A stretch of DNA of 5,425 bases from Candidatus Zixiibacteriota bacterium (lineage in GTDB: Bacteria; Zixibacteria; MSB-5A5; SM1-73): contig JAGMFA010000142.1 of NCBI GenBank assembly GCA_023127875.1, positions 1 through 5,425 on the forward strand, written 5' to 3'. Positions 1 to 5,425 of this stretch are shown here, piece by piece; within the stretch, counting starts at the first letter, position 1; each line of letters opens with the position of its first letter. Made by a program: the position numbers and the translations under genes. Under the pieces are notes generated by a model that saw only the letters and a program-made list of their open reading frames with translations, ran no database searches and was not told the DNA's origin.

Positions 1-536
1 ACAAACTCTGAAGAGTCGATCTGAATTTCTCTTCTTAAAATCCCGGCGATCTGTTTTATAGTCAATCCTTCCGGAATGGTCACCTCCTTTAAAGTCACAT
101 CTCCTTTGACCAATTTGTTGAAAACAGAATATAATGTTATCCCCTTCTTAAAATCATACCTTCCCATTTGAATGTGTCGATCTTTTCCCAAAAGCTTAGC
201 CAGGAACAAAAGTCCGGTTCCGTCTCCTATCAGATTCACCTCCCTCAATCTCTGAACGATCCGCGACATGCTGTCACCTTGTTTTATAACAACACAAACA
301 GAGTCACCTTCTGCTCGCCAGGAGATGGGAACAATCATCCACTGAATCACAAAAAACAAAAAGATCAAACCAAAGATTGATGCAAAAACCAAAACAGGTC
401 TTTTCTTGGCTAAACGGAAGAAGGTAAAGACCACCCCGACGATAACCAAAAGGACAGAGGAGAGAAATATCAAAAAAGTGGATAAGAAAAAGGCGACCCA
501 GTCTTTTATGGTTATGTATTTATGCTCAGATTTCAT
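1..536 (-). CDS. mltG: MltG, endolytic murein transglycosylase (3' end missing, runs off left edge)
   Basis: MltG is an inner-membrane lytic transglycosylase that cuts nascent glycan strands in the periplasm and helps set their length. The ATG at 536-534 opens a frame with no stop for 178 codons to the window edge. Residues 13-40 and about 48-70 are two hydrophobic stretches separated by the basic loop RLAKKR (41-46). Residues 80-105 (CVVIKQGDSMSRIVQRL) look like the LysM-like part of the family. Residues 125-166 carry the typical blocks GRYDFKKG, then KGDV, then EVTIPEGLTIKQIAGIL. The catalytic glutamate domain lies beyond the edge, so activity cannot be judged. The start overlaps the end of ruvX by 11 bases, which implies translational coupling. 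No strong Shine-Dalgarno sequence precedes the ATG; the closest match is a weak AAGAA further upstream. Family assignment is firm from the motifs. The second membrane segment is unusual, since most MltG proteins have one. Confidence 0.9.
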   Translation of the reverse strand, partial: MKSEHKYITIKDWVAFFLSTFLIFLSSVLLVIVGVVFTFFRLAKKRPVLVFASIFGLIFLFFVIQWMIVPISWRAEGDSVCVVIKQGDSMSRIVQRLREVNLIGDGTGLLFLAKLLGKDRHIQMGRYDFKKGITLYSVFNKLVKGDVTLKEVTIPEGLTIKQIAGILRREIQIDSSEF

Positions 537-969
537 CGGTTAAAGATTCTTTGTCTTCTTTGCTTAAACTGTCCAGATAGCTTTGCAAAATCAGGGTGGC
601 GGAGATTCGATCCACCGCCTCCTTTTTCTTTTGCTTGGTTCCCATTTCTCTCATACTCTTTAAGGACTGCACCGAGGTCAATCTCTCATCCCAGGCTATC
701 ACCTTCACACCGGTTTTCTGGGTTAACTTGCCGATGAACCTCTTTACCTCTTTCCCTTTGAAACCGATGCTCCCATTCATATTCTTGGGCATTCCCACTA
801 CTATCATGGTCACATTCTTTTCCTCGATTATACTCCGGATATAAGAGAGTATATCTTTGGTTTTCCTGGTGTCGATGGTAGGAAGCCCCTGTGCAGTAAT
901 TCCCAGAGGATCGGAGACGGCAAGCCCGATTCTTCTTTCCCCAAAATCAATTGATAGAATTCTTGCCAT
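526..969 (-). CDS. ruvX: RuvX/YqgF, putative pre-16S rRNA nuclease (Holliday junction resolvase-like)
   Basis: This is a small RNase H-fold nuclease. E. coli YqgF takes part in 5' maturation of 16S rRNA, and the family was earlier proposed to resolve Holliday junctions. The 147-residue product is near the usual length (E. coli 138). Starting at the ATG at 969-967, it begins MARILSIDFGERRIGLAVSDP, with the first catalytic Asp at D8. GMPKNMNGSIG (59-69) is the conserved loop, WDERLTS (93-99) holds E95, and VDRISATLILQSYLD (119-133) holds D120. All three acidic catalytic positions are therefore present. An in-frame ATG at 1017 would add 16 residues (MVERRTWNQK...). I rejected it because family members begin just before the IDFG motif and because it sits in a hairpin and heptamer repeat. 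Neither start has a strong ribosome-binding site. The TGA stop lies inside the start of mltG. ruvX next to mltG is a common arrangement, also seen in Firmicutes. Confidence 0.95.
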   Translation of the reverse strand: MARILSIDFGERRIGLAVSDPLGITAQGLPTIDTRKTKDILSYIRSIIEEKNVTMIVVGMPKNMNGSIGFKGKEVKRFIGKLTQKTGVKVIAWDERLTSVQSLKSMREMGTKQKKKEAVDRISATLILQSYLDSLSKEDKESLTDEI

Positions 970-1000
970 TGCTTTGACTCTGATACTTTTCTGATTCCAC

Positions 1001-1014
1001 GTTCGGCGTTCGAC
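1001..1014 (+). repeat. Two tandem heptamers, GTTCGGC GTTCGAC
   Basis: Read on the plus strand, positions 1001-1007 are GTTCGGC and 1008-1014 are GTTCGAC, differing at one base. Two units alone could be chance. However, they share the GTTC core with the octamer array in the other spacer (2109-2140), and intergenic tandem heptamers and octamers are known from many bacterial genomes. The extended 16-residue N-terminus possible for ruvX is encoded partly by this repeat, which argues against that start. Confidence 0.4.
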
Positions 1015-1025
1015 CATCCGCCGAA
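1002..1025. repeat. Inverted repeat, 7-bp stem with 10-base loop
   Basis: TTCGGCG at 1002-1008 is perfectly complementary to CGCCGAA at 1019-1025, with loop 1009-1018. The stem is GC-rich but short. No U-tract follows it on the minus strand, so a terminator role is unlikely. It lies 33 bases upstream of the chosen ruvX start and could be an RNA processing or stability element in a galT-ruvX transcript, or simply a by-product of the heptamer sequence. Confidence 0.45.
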
Positions 1026-1070
1026 GGAGAGAAGATCATCCGCTCAAGATTTAAGCTTTCTCAACACTGT

Positions 1071-2096
1071 CTATATTTGCACCTTTCTTAAATTTGTCGC
1101 CGCCTCCTCCGGAGTGGTGGCATTGATATAAAGCCCGGTTCCCCATTCGAATCCATCTATCCGGGTATAGCGGGGCATGATCTCTATGTGCCAGTGGTAA
1201 TCTTGGTTCAAAGTCTTCCAGGCTCCTCCTCTCCTTTTGGTTGGGTTAGGACCGGAGTGAAGGATAAAGTTATAAGGTGGATCGTCCAAAAGAATTTTTA
1301 ATCTAAGTAAGACCTCTTTAAGCAAAACGGCCAGACTTTGGCATTCTCCATCACTTAAGTTTTCAAAATAGACGGAATGTTTTTTGGGCAAAATCCAGAC
1401 CTCATGAGTAAAGCGCGAGGCAAAGGGAGCGATGGCAAGAAAATCAGGATTGGCAGAGATTAATCTTCTCTTTGTGGAAAGCTCCTGTTTAATCATATCG
1501 CAAAAGACACATCTTTCTTTGTAATCGTAATATTCCTTTGCCCCAACTAACTCCTCCTTCAAGTTCTTGGGGGTAACGGAAACACCGATAAGCTGAGAAT
1601 GAGCATGCTTTATGGGGGAGGACCCGGCTCTTTCACCGTAGTTTTTAAAGACGAATATCGATCTTAGCCTTTTATCTTTTTTTAGATCTGAAATCCTCTG
1701 TTTGTATGTTTGGGTAACTTTTTTGATCTGCGAAACTTCCAAATCAGCCAGATTGGGAATATGCTGGGGCGTCTCAATGATCACCTCGTGCGCTCCCACG
1801 GCATTCATCAGGTCATACATTCGCTCCGCCCTTCTGTCCAGCTCCAGTTCCACTCTCAAAGCCGGAGAGATGTTGGGCATCACCCTCACCTCCCAGCCTG
1901 GCCCATCTTTTTTAGAGCCTTTGGGTCTTAAGGCAAAAATCTCTGGAGGAGTATATCTTTCGTTCCCCTCGCAAAAGGGACAAATTCCTTTCTGAATCAA
2001 TTTCTCCATCTCAATTAAGCTGGAAGGACGATCTTTCTCCCCGTCGGGATTGATTACCCATCTGCCCGTGATAGGATCTCTTCGTAAGGTAGGCAT
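1071..2096 (-). CDS. galT: GalT-family nucleotidyltransferase, probable galactose-1-phosphate uridylyltransferase
   Basis: GalT exchanges UMP between UDP-glucose and galactose-1-phosphate in the cytoplasmic Leloir pathway, through a uridylylated histidine. The 341-residue protein is full length for the family. It starts MPTLRRDPITGRWVIN, a typical GalT beginning. CPFC (C39, C42), H112 and H164 fit the structural zinc site. The active site is HAHSQ (164-168), with H166 the expected nucleophile and Q168 present. A second CxxC (CVFC, 196-199), H240, H280 and HWHIEIMPR (301-309) make up the C-terminal half. GFEWGTGLYIN (315-325) and the PEEAATNLR tail are also typical. GGAA at 2108-2105 is a weak ribosome-binding site, 8 bases before the ATG. 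A promoter candidate lies about 70 bases upstream. The paired-CxxC layout also resembles the plant ADP-glucose phosphorylase branch, so the sugar-nucleotide substrate is not certain. Its position between lptD and ruvX does not indicate a galactose catabolic operon, since no galK, galE or galM is visible. Confidence 0.9.
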   Translation of the reverse strand: MPTLRRDPITGRWVINPDGEKDRPSSLIEMEKLIQKGICPFCEGNERYTPPEIFALRPKGSKKDGPGWEVRVMPNISPALRVELELDRRAERMYDLMNAVGAHEVIIETPQHIPNLADLEVSQIKKVTQTYKQRISDLKKDKRLRSIFVFKNYGERAGSSPIKHAHSQLIGVSVTPKNLKEELVGAKEYYDYKERCVFCDMIKQELSTKRRLISANPDFLAIAPFASRFTHEVWILPKKHSVYFENLSDGECQSLAVLLKEVLLRLKILLDDPPYNFILHSGPNPTKRRGGAWKTLNQDYHWHIEIMPRYTRIDGFEWGTGLYINATTPEEAATNLRKVQI

Positions 2097-2108
2097 TTTT
2101 GAAATTCC

Positions 2109-2140
2109 GGTTTAATGGTTCAAAAGTTCAAAGGTTCAAT
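2109..2140 (+). repeat. Octamer tandem repeat, four units of GGTTCAAA type
   Basis: Read on the plus strand the units are GGTTTAAT (2109-2116), GGTTCAAA (2117-2124), AGTTCAAA (2125-2132) and GGTTCAAT (2133-2140). The period is exactly eight bases, with few substitutions. The array ends one base before the GGAA ribosome-binding site of galT, so it would lie in the galT 5' untranslated region. Similar GGTTCAAA-type arrays are, as far as I recall, scattered through intergenic DNA of several bacterial lineages. A function is not established here. Confidence 0.75.
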
Positions 2141-2165
2141 CTCCAAAGCAAAAAAAGCCGAGATC

Positions 2166-2194
2166 ATGGTAAGTATCAACAAGAAAGTTGTCAA
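2166..2194 (-). promoter_or_regulatory. Candidate sigma-70-type promoter for galT
   Basis: On the minus strand a perfect TTGACA (2194-2189) is followed by a 17-base spacer and TACCAT (2171-2166), which matches TATAAT at four of six positions. An AT-rich stretch (AATATATA) lies directly upstream of the -35 box and could act as an UP-like element. Transcription would start near 2159, about 60 bases before the galT ATG, and the early transcript would hold a run of seven U. The spacing and perfect -35 make this a fair candidate, but it is a prediction only. Confidence 0.5.
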
Positions 2195-2249
2195 TATATA
2201 TTATCGGACAGGGGAAAGTGGCTCTTCTCCTGCGGATTCAGTGTAGAGG

Positions 2250-2286
2250 TCAACCAAGCAACTCTTCATTCATCTTTTTTGGTTAA
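2250..2286. repeat. Weak inverted repeat just downstream of lptD
   Basis: TCAACCAA at 2250-2257 pairs with TTGGTTAA at 2279-2286, giving eight pairs with one G-U wobble around a 21-base loop. It starts directly after the lptD stop codon. The stem is AT-rich and no T-tract follows, so at best it is a weak 3'-end element. It may be chance. Confidence 0.2.
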
Positions 2287-2288
2287 AT

Positions 2289-5200
2289 CTAAAAGAATAC
2301 CTCTCTTAAACCGCCCCGGCTTTTCTCAATTTTAACTTCGGGTAAGGCTTTTATGTTGATGCGGAAATAGTAACCTTCTCTATATCCGGTGGCGATCCAG
2401 GTAAATCTTCCCTCCCAGCAGTGCATGTCCCGATAAAACTCGAAAGTCTGCTCGGTGATTTTGTTTTCCGAAAAATCATAGCGATTAAGATAGTTCAAAT
2501 GCCAGTGCCGGGTTAAAGGCAGACGTAAGGAAACAGTGGCCCAGTGAGTTTTGCTTCCTCCTCTGGCTTTACTGTATCTATGGCTGATGTTTATACTCCA
2601 AGATTGCGTTACTTTCTCCAAAAAATCCTCCGCTTCGTAGTTATCACTATCGAACGTTTCCGCTCCACCAAAATCCTCCTCTTCATATTCCTCTTTTTCT
2701 CTCCTCCTCGATTCCTCCCAGCTTCCCTGAAGGTTTATACGAGTATCCAGACTGAAAGACAGCCAGCGGGGCGATAGCAATTTCAACTCGCCGGCTTTAT
2801 CATAGAAATCGTGGATCACGGAGAAAGCCAAATCCACATTCCTAACCGCATGCGAACGCAGAACCGTGGAAAGGTTGGACAGCTTATGTTCCCTGGCTAA
2901 GAAGTTATATCCAGAGGAAAAGTTTAAAGAAAAAAGATCCAGCTTTTTCTCCTCCTCTTTTTCTTCTTTTGTTGATTTTGTCTTGATCTGAACGAGATTG
3001 CTCAGCCCAAAGGCCATAGCTTTTCGTTTTGCTCCAGAGCTTCCCCTTCCGGTATAGGAAAGATATTCCTTCTTGCGAGTAAACTCCGGCTGCCAGACAA
3101 AGTTCACCCTCGGCGTCATCACGTGTCTTATTCCGACCAGCTTTCCTATCTTGGGATGAAAAGTTCCGTAAAGAACGGTATTGGCGGAAACATTGGCAGA
3201 ATAAGTGCCCCGTCGGGCAGAGGTGTTTCCGGGAATGGGGAAACTTTGGGAAAGATTGGTCTTGAAAACGTAATACCAGGTCTCCTGGTAGCGAAAGCCC
3301 GGATTTAAAACCAGCCAGCCAAAAAGCTTTTGAGGAGCAGAAAGGGAGAGGTGATTGTCGGAGACGGCAAATTTCTTTCGATCAAAATATCCCTCCCTTT
3401 TGCGCCGGTATTGATAATTGATAAAATTAGAGGAGAAGGAATGGTAAATCGAATTATACCATCTCCGCTCGGTTGCCCCGTTTTCCTTCTCTTTTGGCGG
3501 GAAAAGCGGTAAGGAAGGTCGGGTAAATCTGATAACAGGGAGATTGAGGGTGCGATCGTCGGTATCCAGATTCCATCTGTGATCCAAGGCTAAAGTGACG
3601 CTGGCAGTGCTCCATCTTTTGCTTAAGTTAGCCTGAGAATACAAAGACCTATTCCTTCTTTCCACCGGGTCTAAGTTGAGATCGCGCCAGTAGTCTTTAT
3701 CACTCAAGAAGGTGCCAGACGCAGAAAGGGAAAGAGAAGGAGAGATGGTATGCCGGTGACTGAAGGTCAAGTCCCAGCGGTCACTTCTTCTTTTGGTCAA
3801 GGTGGCCAAGTTCCAACTTGATTGACGGTTATATGATCCCGCCACGCTTCCACTTAGAATATAGCGCTTGGCATAGCGAACCTGCGATTTTATCAGCCAT
3901 CCCGATCCCTCGTAATAATCGAAAGCAGTCTTCAGATCCCAATAGTCCGAAGCCGCCCAATAGTAGCCCACATTCCGGATGAATCTCTCTCCTGCCTCTA
4001 AATTGCCCAGATCGAAGGTCAAAAACCCGGAATGTCTTCCTGGCTTGATGGGGAAAACATAATAGGGTATGGCGGCAACCGGAAGATGACCAATGTATAA
4101 TACCACCGGTTGAACGATCACCTTGTCCCTGGCGATGATCTTCATCCTTCGGGCGTAAAAATGATAGTGGGGCTCGTGCCGGTCGCAGGTGGTATAGGTG
4201 CCTCTGTCCGCCAGAAGCACCTCATCAGTTATCTTCCTTAAAAGCTTTCCCCTATATGTCCCTCTTTGAATGTTGGTAATTCCTGCTTTGACTTTTCCTC
4301 TTCTGGAGCGCAGATCATAGCTCATCCGCTCCCCCTTTATTTCATCCTTTCCATCTTGGAGCACCGGGGAACCCTCCCATACTTCCTTTTCATCTCGTTT
4401 GGTCTTTATCCCTTCCGCCACCAGAATCTGCTCCTCCGTGTGATAAAAGATCTTTCCAGCCGAAAGCGAGATCTGCTCATATCTGAGGTTGCTCTCTCCT
4501 TGTAGAGTAATCATATCCTTGTTTATCTGATAATCGATCTTCTCTGCCGAATACCAGATGGTATCCTCTCCTACGGATCTTTCGGAAACATTTGAGCTGT
4601 CTTTTGTCTTCTCTCTGTGAAAGGTATATGTACCCATGGCTCCGCCTTTGATCAACACCAGGTTTATTTTATCATCGGATAAGAAAAGATCTATGGTATC
4701 GCCGGAGGCTTCATTTTTATCTACCGAAAGCTTTTTTTCAGATTCTCTTGTCGATTGAGGATGATATATGCTGGTGGCGTTTTCGCAAGCCTTCACTTGT
4801 TTTAGTTTTTCATCTTGCAAAAAGAAAACCATCTTCTTTGCCGCTAAGAGACTTTCTCTTGTAGTTTGATCCAAAGAATCGATGATTTCGAGATGAGAGG
4901 CCTTGGCTTTTCCCTTCACTTCGATTTTCTTCACCTGATCGTCTTGAATGAAAAGTTGCATCCTCTCACCGGTAAGACGGTCATTTTGTTTCTCCGCCCC
5001 TGGCCCTCCCTCAAGGATTATTTTACTTTCACGGTTCATCCAGGTGGCTTCATCGCAGGTGGCGGTCATATCAGCCTTGGTTATATGCACCTTTTCTTTT
5101 GCTATTCCTTTCTCTTCGTCGATATGATATTCCATAAGCTCAGCTGTCACGGTGATGGTGCTGTCGCCTTTATCAGGCTTGAGTATCAACGACGGAGACT

Positions 5201-5425
5201 GGGTGAAGGAAACCAGCTTTTTGATCCTATCGTATTCTCCATGCCCCCCGGTTATCTTTGCATCTTCCTTTTTGCTGAAAAGCACCACATTTCCGTCCGC
5301 TACCACCTTCCTTGAATTCTTGTAATAGGTAACCCGGTCCGCGGTAAGAACCTGATCTGGATCTTCAATTTTCACGCTGTCTATAAAAACTACCTGACCA
5401 GCGGTGCGATACCATACCGCTCGCT
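2289..5425 (-). CDS. lptD: LptD/OstA-like LPS-assembly outer-membrane protein (5' end missing, runs off right edge)
   Basis: LptD is the outer-membrane barrel that receives lipopolysaccharide from the periplasmic Lpt bridge and places it in the outer leaflet. The frame is open to the right edge, giving 1044 visible residues. The GTG at 5375 is an internal valine, because the 16 codons before it (AGQVVFIDS...) continue an OstA-type repeat and no ribosome-binding site precedes it. Counting from that GTG, residues 1 to about 385 are OstA/LptA-like beta-strand repeats such as TADRVTYYKNSRKVVADGNV and GERMSYDLRSRRGKVKAG. Residues 394-406 (TYTTCDRHEPHYHF block) and 424-480 (PVVLYIGHLPVAAIPYYVFP, SGFLTFDLGN, GYYWAASDYWDL) mark the LptD junction into the barrel. 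The rest alternates in beta-barrel fashion and ends with DMHCWEGRF (983-991) and YYFRINIKALP. Cysteines are at 107, 197, 397 and 986. Two highly charged loops lie at 798-811 and 887-920. The signal peptide is off-window. Family call is strong. Confidence 0.93.
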   Translation of the reverse strand, partial: RAVWYRTAGQVVFIDSVKIEDPDQVLTADRVTYYKNSRKVVADGNVVLFSKKEDAKITGGHGEYDRIKKLVSFTQSPSLILKPDKGDSTITVTAELMEYHIDEEKGIAKEKVHITKADMTATCDEATWMNRESKIILEGGPGAEKQNDRLTGERMQLFIQDDQVKKIEVKGKAKASHLEIIDSLDQTTRESLLAAKKMVFFLQDEKLKQVKACENATSIYHPQSTRESEKKLSVDKNEASGDTIDLFLSDDKINLVLIKGGAMGTYTFHREKTKDSSNVSERSVGEDTIWYSAEKIDYQINKDMITLQGESNLRYEQISLSAGKIFYHTEEQILVAEGIKTKRDEKEVWEGSPVLQDGKDEIKGERMSYDLRSRRGKVKAGITNIQRGTYRGKLLRKITDEVLLADRGTYTTCDRHEPHYHFYARRMKIIARDKVIVQPVVLYIGHLPVAAIPYYVFPIKPGRHSGFLTFDLGNLEAGERFIRNVGYYWAASDYWDLKTAFDYYEGSGWLIKSQVRYAKRYILSGSVAGSYNRQSSWNLATLTKRRSDRWDLTFSHRHTISPSLSLSASGTFLSDKDYWRDLNLDPVERRNRSLYSQANLSKRWSTASVTLALDHRWNLDTDDRTLNLPVIRFTRPSLPLFPPKEKENGATERRWYNSIYHSFSSNFINYQYRRKREGYFDRKKFAVSDNHLSLSAPQKLFGWLVLNPGFRYQETWYYVFKTNLSQSFPIPGNTSARRGTYSANVSANTVLYGTFHPKIGKLVGIRHVMTPRVNFVWQPEFTRKKEYLSYTGRGSSGAKRKAMAFGLSNLVQIKTKSTKEEKEEEKKLDLFSLNFSSGYNFLAREHKLSNLSTVLRSHAVRNVDLAFSVIHDFYDKAGELKLLSPRWLSFSLDTRINLQGSWEESRRREKEEYEEEDFGGAETFDSDNYEAEDFLEKVTQSWSINISHRYSKARGGSKTHWATVSLRLPLTRHWHLNYLNRYDFSENKITEQTFEFYRDMHCWEGRFTWIATGYREGYYFRINIKALPEVKIEKSRGGLREVFF
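2616..2717 (-). other. Acidic/charged low-complexity loop within lptD
   Basis: This stretch encodes residues 887-920 (from the GTG at 5375), beginning EESRRREKEEYEEEDFGG and continuing acidic to AEDFLE. On the plus strand it is a pyrimidine-rich tract. It lies between barrel-like strands (WLSFSLDTRINLQGSW before, SWSINISHRYS after), so it is most likely a loop or extracellular excursion. Such loops are usually variable within the family. Confidence 0.6.

Larger units (their letters stand above)
970..1070. other. galT-ruvX intergenic spacer
   Basis: This 101-base spacer follows the galT stop codon and precedes the ruvX start. It holds an inverted repeat at 1002-1025 and two GTTCGRC heptamers at 1001-1014. 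I see no T-tract after the hairpin in the direction of transcription, so it does not look like an intrinsic terminator. I see no convincing -35/-10 pair for ruvX either. Read-through from galT into ruvX-mltG is the simplest reading. Confidence 0.6.
2097..2288. other. lptD-galT intergenic spacer
   Basis: This 192-base AT-rich spacer holds, in the direction of transcription, a weak inverted repeat just after the lptD stop, a TTGACA-N17-TACCAT promoter candidate, a run of seven T (minus strand, 2156-2150), an octamer tandem repeat and a weak GGAA ribosome-binding site. No gene is supported in it. A plus-strand frame that begins at 2099 is encoded largely by the repeat and promoter and is not credible. 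Confidence 0.6.

Noticed and set aside
168..380. Plus-strand open frame over the mltG region
   Set aside because: The minus strand here encodes clear MltG motifs, so this frame is a shadow.
1002..1025. Hairpin as a galT terminator
   Set aside because: No U-tract follows in the direction of transcription and the stem is only seven pairs.
2150..2165. Possible intrinsic terminator (CTCGGC followed by seven T, minus strand)
   Set aside because: No upstream complementary arm is present within a reasonable distance, so no hairpin forms before the T-run.
2250..2273. Seven-codon minus-strand leader peptide (MNEELLG) after lptD
   Set aside because: It is very short, has no ribosome-binding site and lies upstream of the galT promoter candidate, so it would not be in the galT leader.
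2099..2335. Plus-strand frame of 78 codons in the lptD-galT spacer
   Set aside because: Its first part is the translated octamer repeat (SKVQRFN), the middle is promoter sequence and the end runs antisense into lptD, so it is not a gene.
4866..5315. 149-codon plus-strand open frame
   Set aside because: It lies wholly antisense to the lptD OstA region, has no recognisable domain and no supporting context, and is best explained as a shadow frame.

Overview
This window reads as ordinary chromosomal DNA from a diderm (outer-membrane) bacterium of moderate GC content. All the coding is on the minus strand, so transcription runs from the right end to the left. In that order the genes are: an lptD-like LPS-assembly outer-membrane protein whose 5' end lies beyond position 5425; a galT-type nucleotidyltransferase; ruvX (yqgF); and the first 178 codons of mltG, which runs off the left edge. 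The LptD protein has a long OstA-type region, a TTCDRHEPHYHF block and a C-terminal DMHCWEGRF block. By memory these resemble LptD proteins of the Bacteroidetes/FCB group and related uncultured candidate phyla more than those of Proteobacteria. An uncultured FCB-like lineage is therefore my best guess, but it is an inference and I cannot name a taxon.

Layout, left to right: mltG (partial) 1-536; ruvX 526-969, overlapping mltG by 11 bases; a 101-base spacer at 970-1070 with a small hairpin and two GTTCGRC heptamers; galT 1071-2096; a 192-base spacer at 2097-2288 with a good promoter candidate reading into galT and a four-unit octamer tandem repeat; lptD (partial) 2289-5425. No tRNA, rRNA, CRISPR array, insertion sequence or convincing intrinsic terminator was seen.

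Three of the four genes fit an envelope or growth theme. LptD inserts lipopolysaccharide into the outer membrane, MltG cleaves nascent peptidoglycan strands, and GalT could feed sugar nucleotides to surface glycans. RuvX is a conserved RNase H-fold nuclease implicated in rRNA maturation and is a frequent neighbour of mltG. The ruvX-mltG pair is almost certainly co-transcribed. galT probably has its own promoter and may read through into ruvX-mltG.

I found no convincing new system. The points most worth a second look are the short tandem oligomers with a shared GTTC core in both spacers, the long OstA-type region and cysteine pattern of LptD, the two membrane segments in MltG where one is usual, and the HAHSQ active site with a second CxxC in the GalT homologue.
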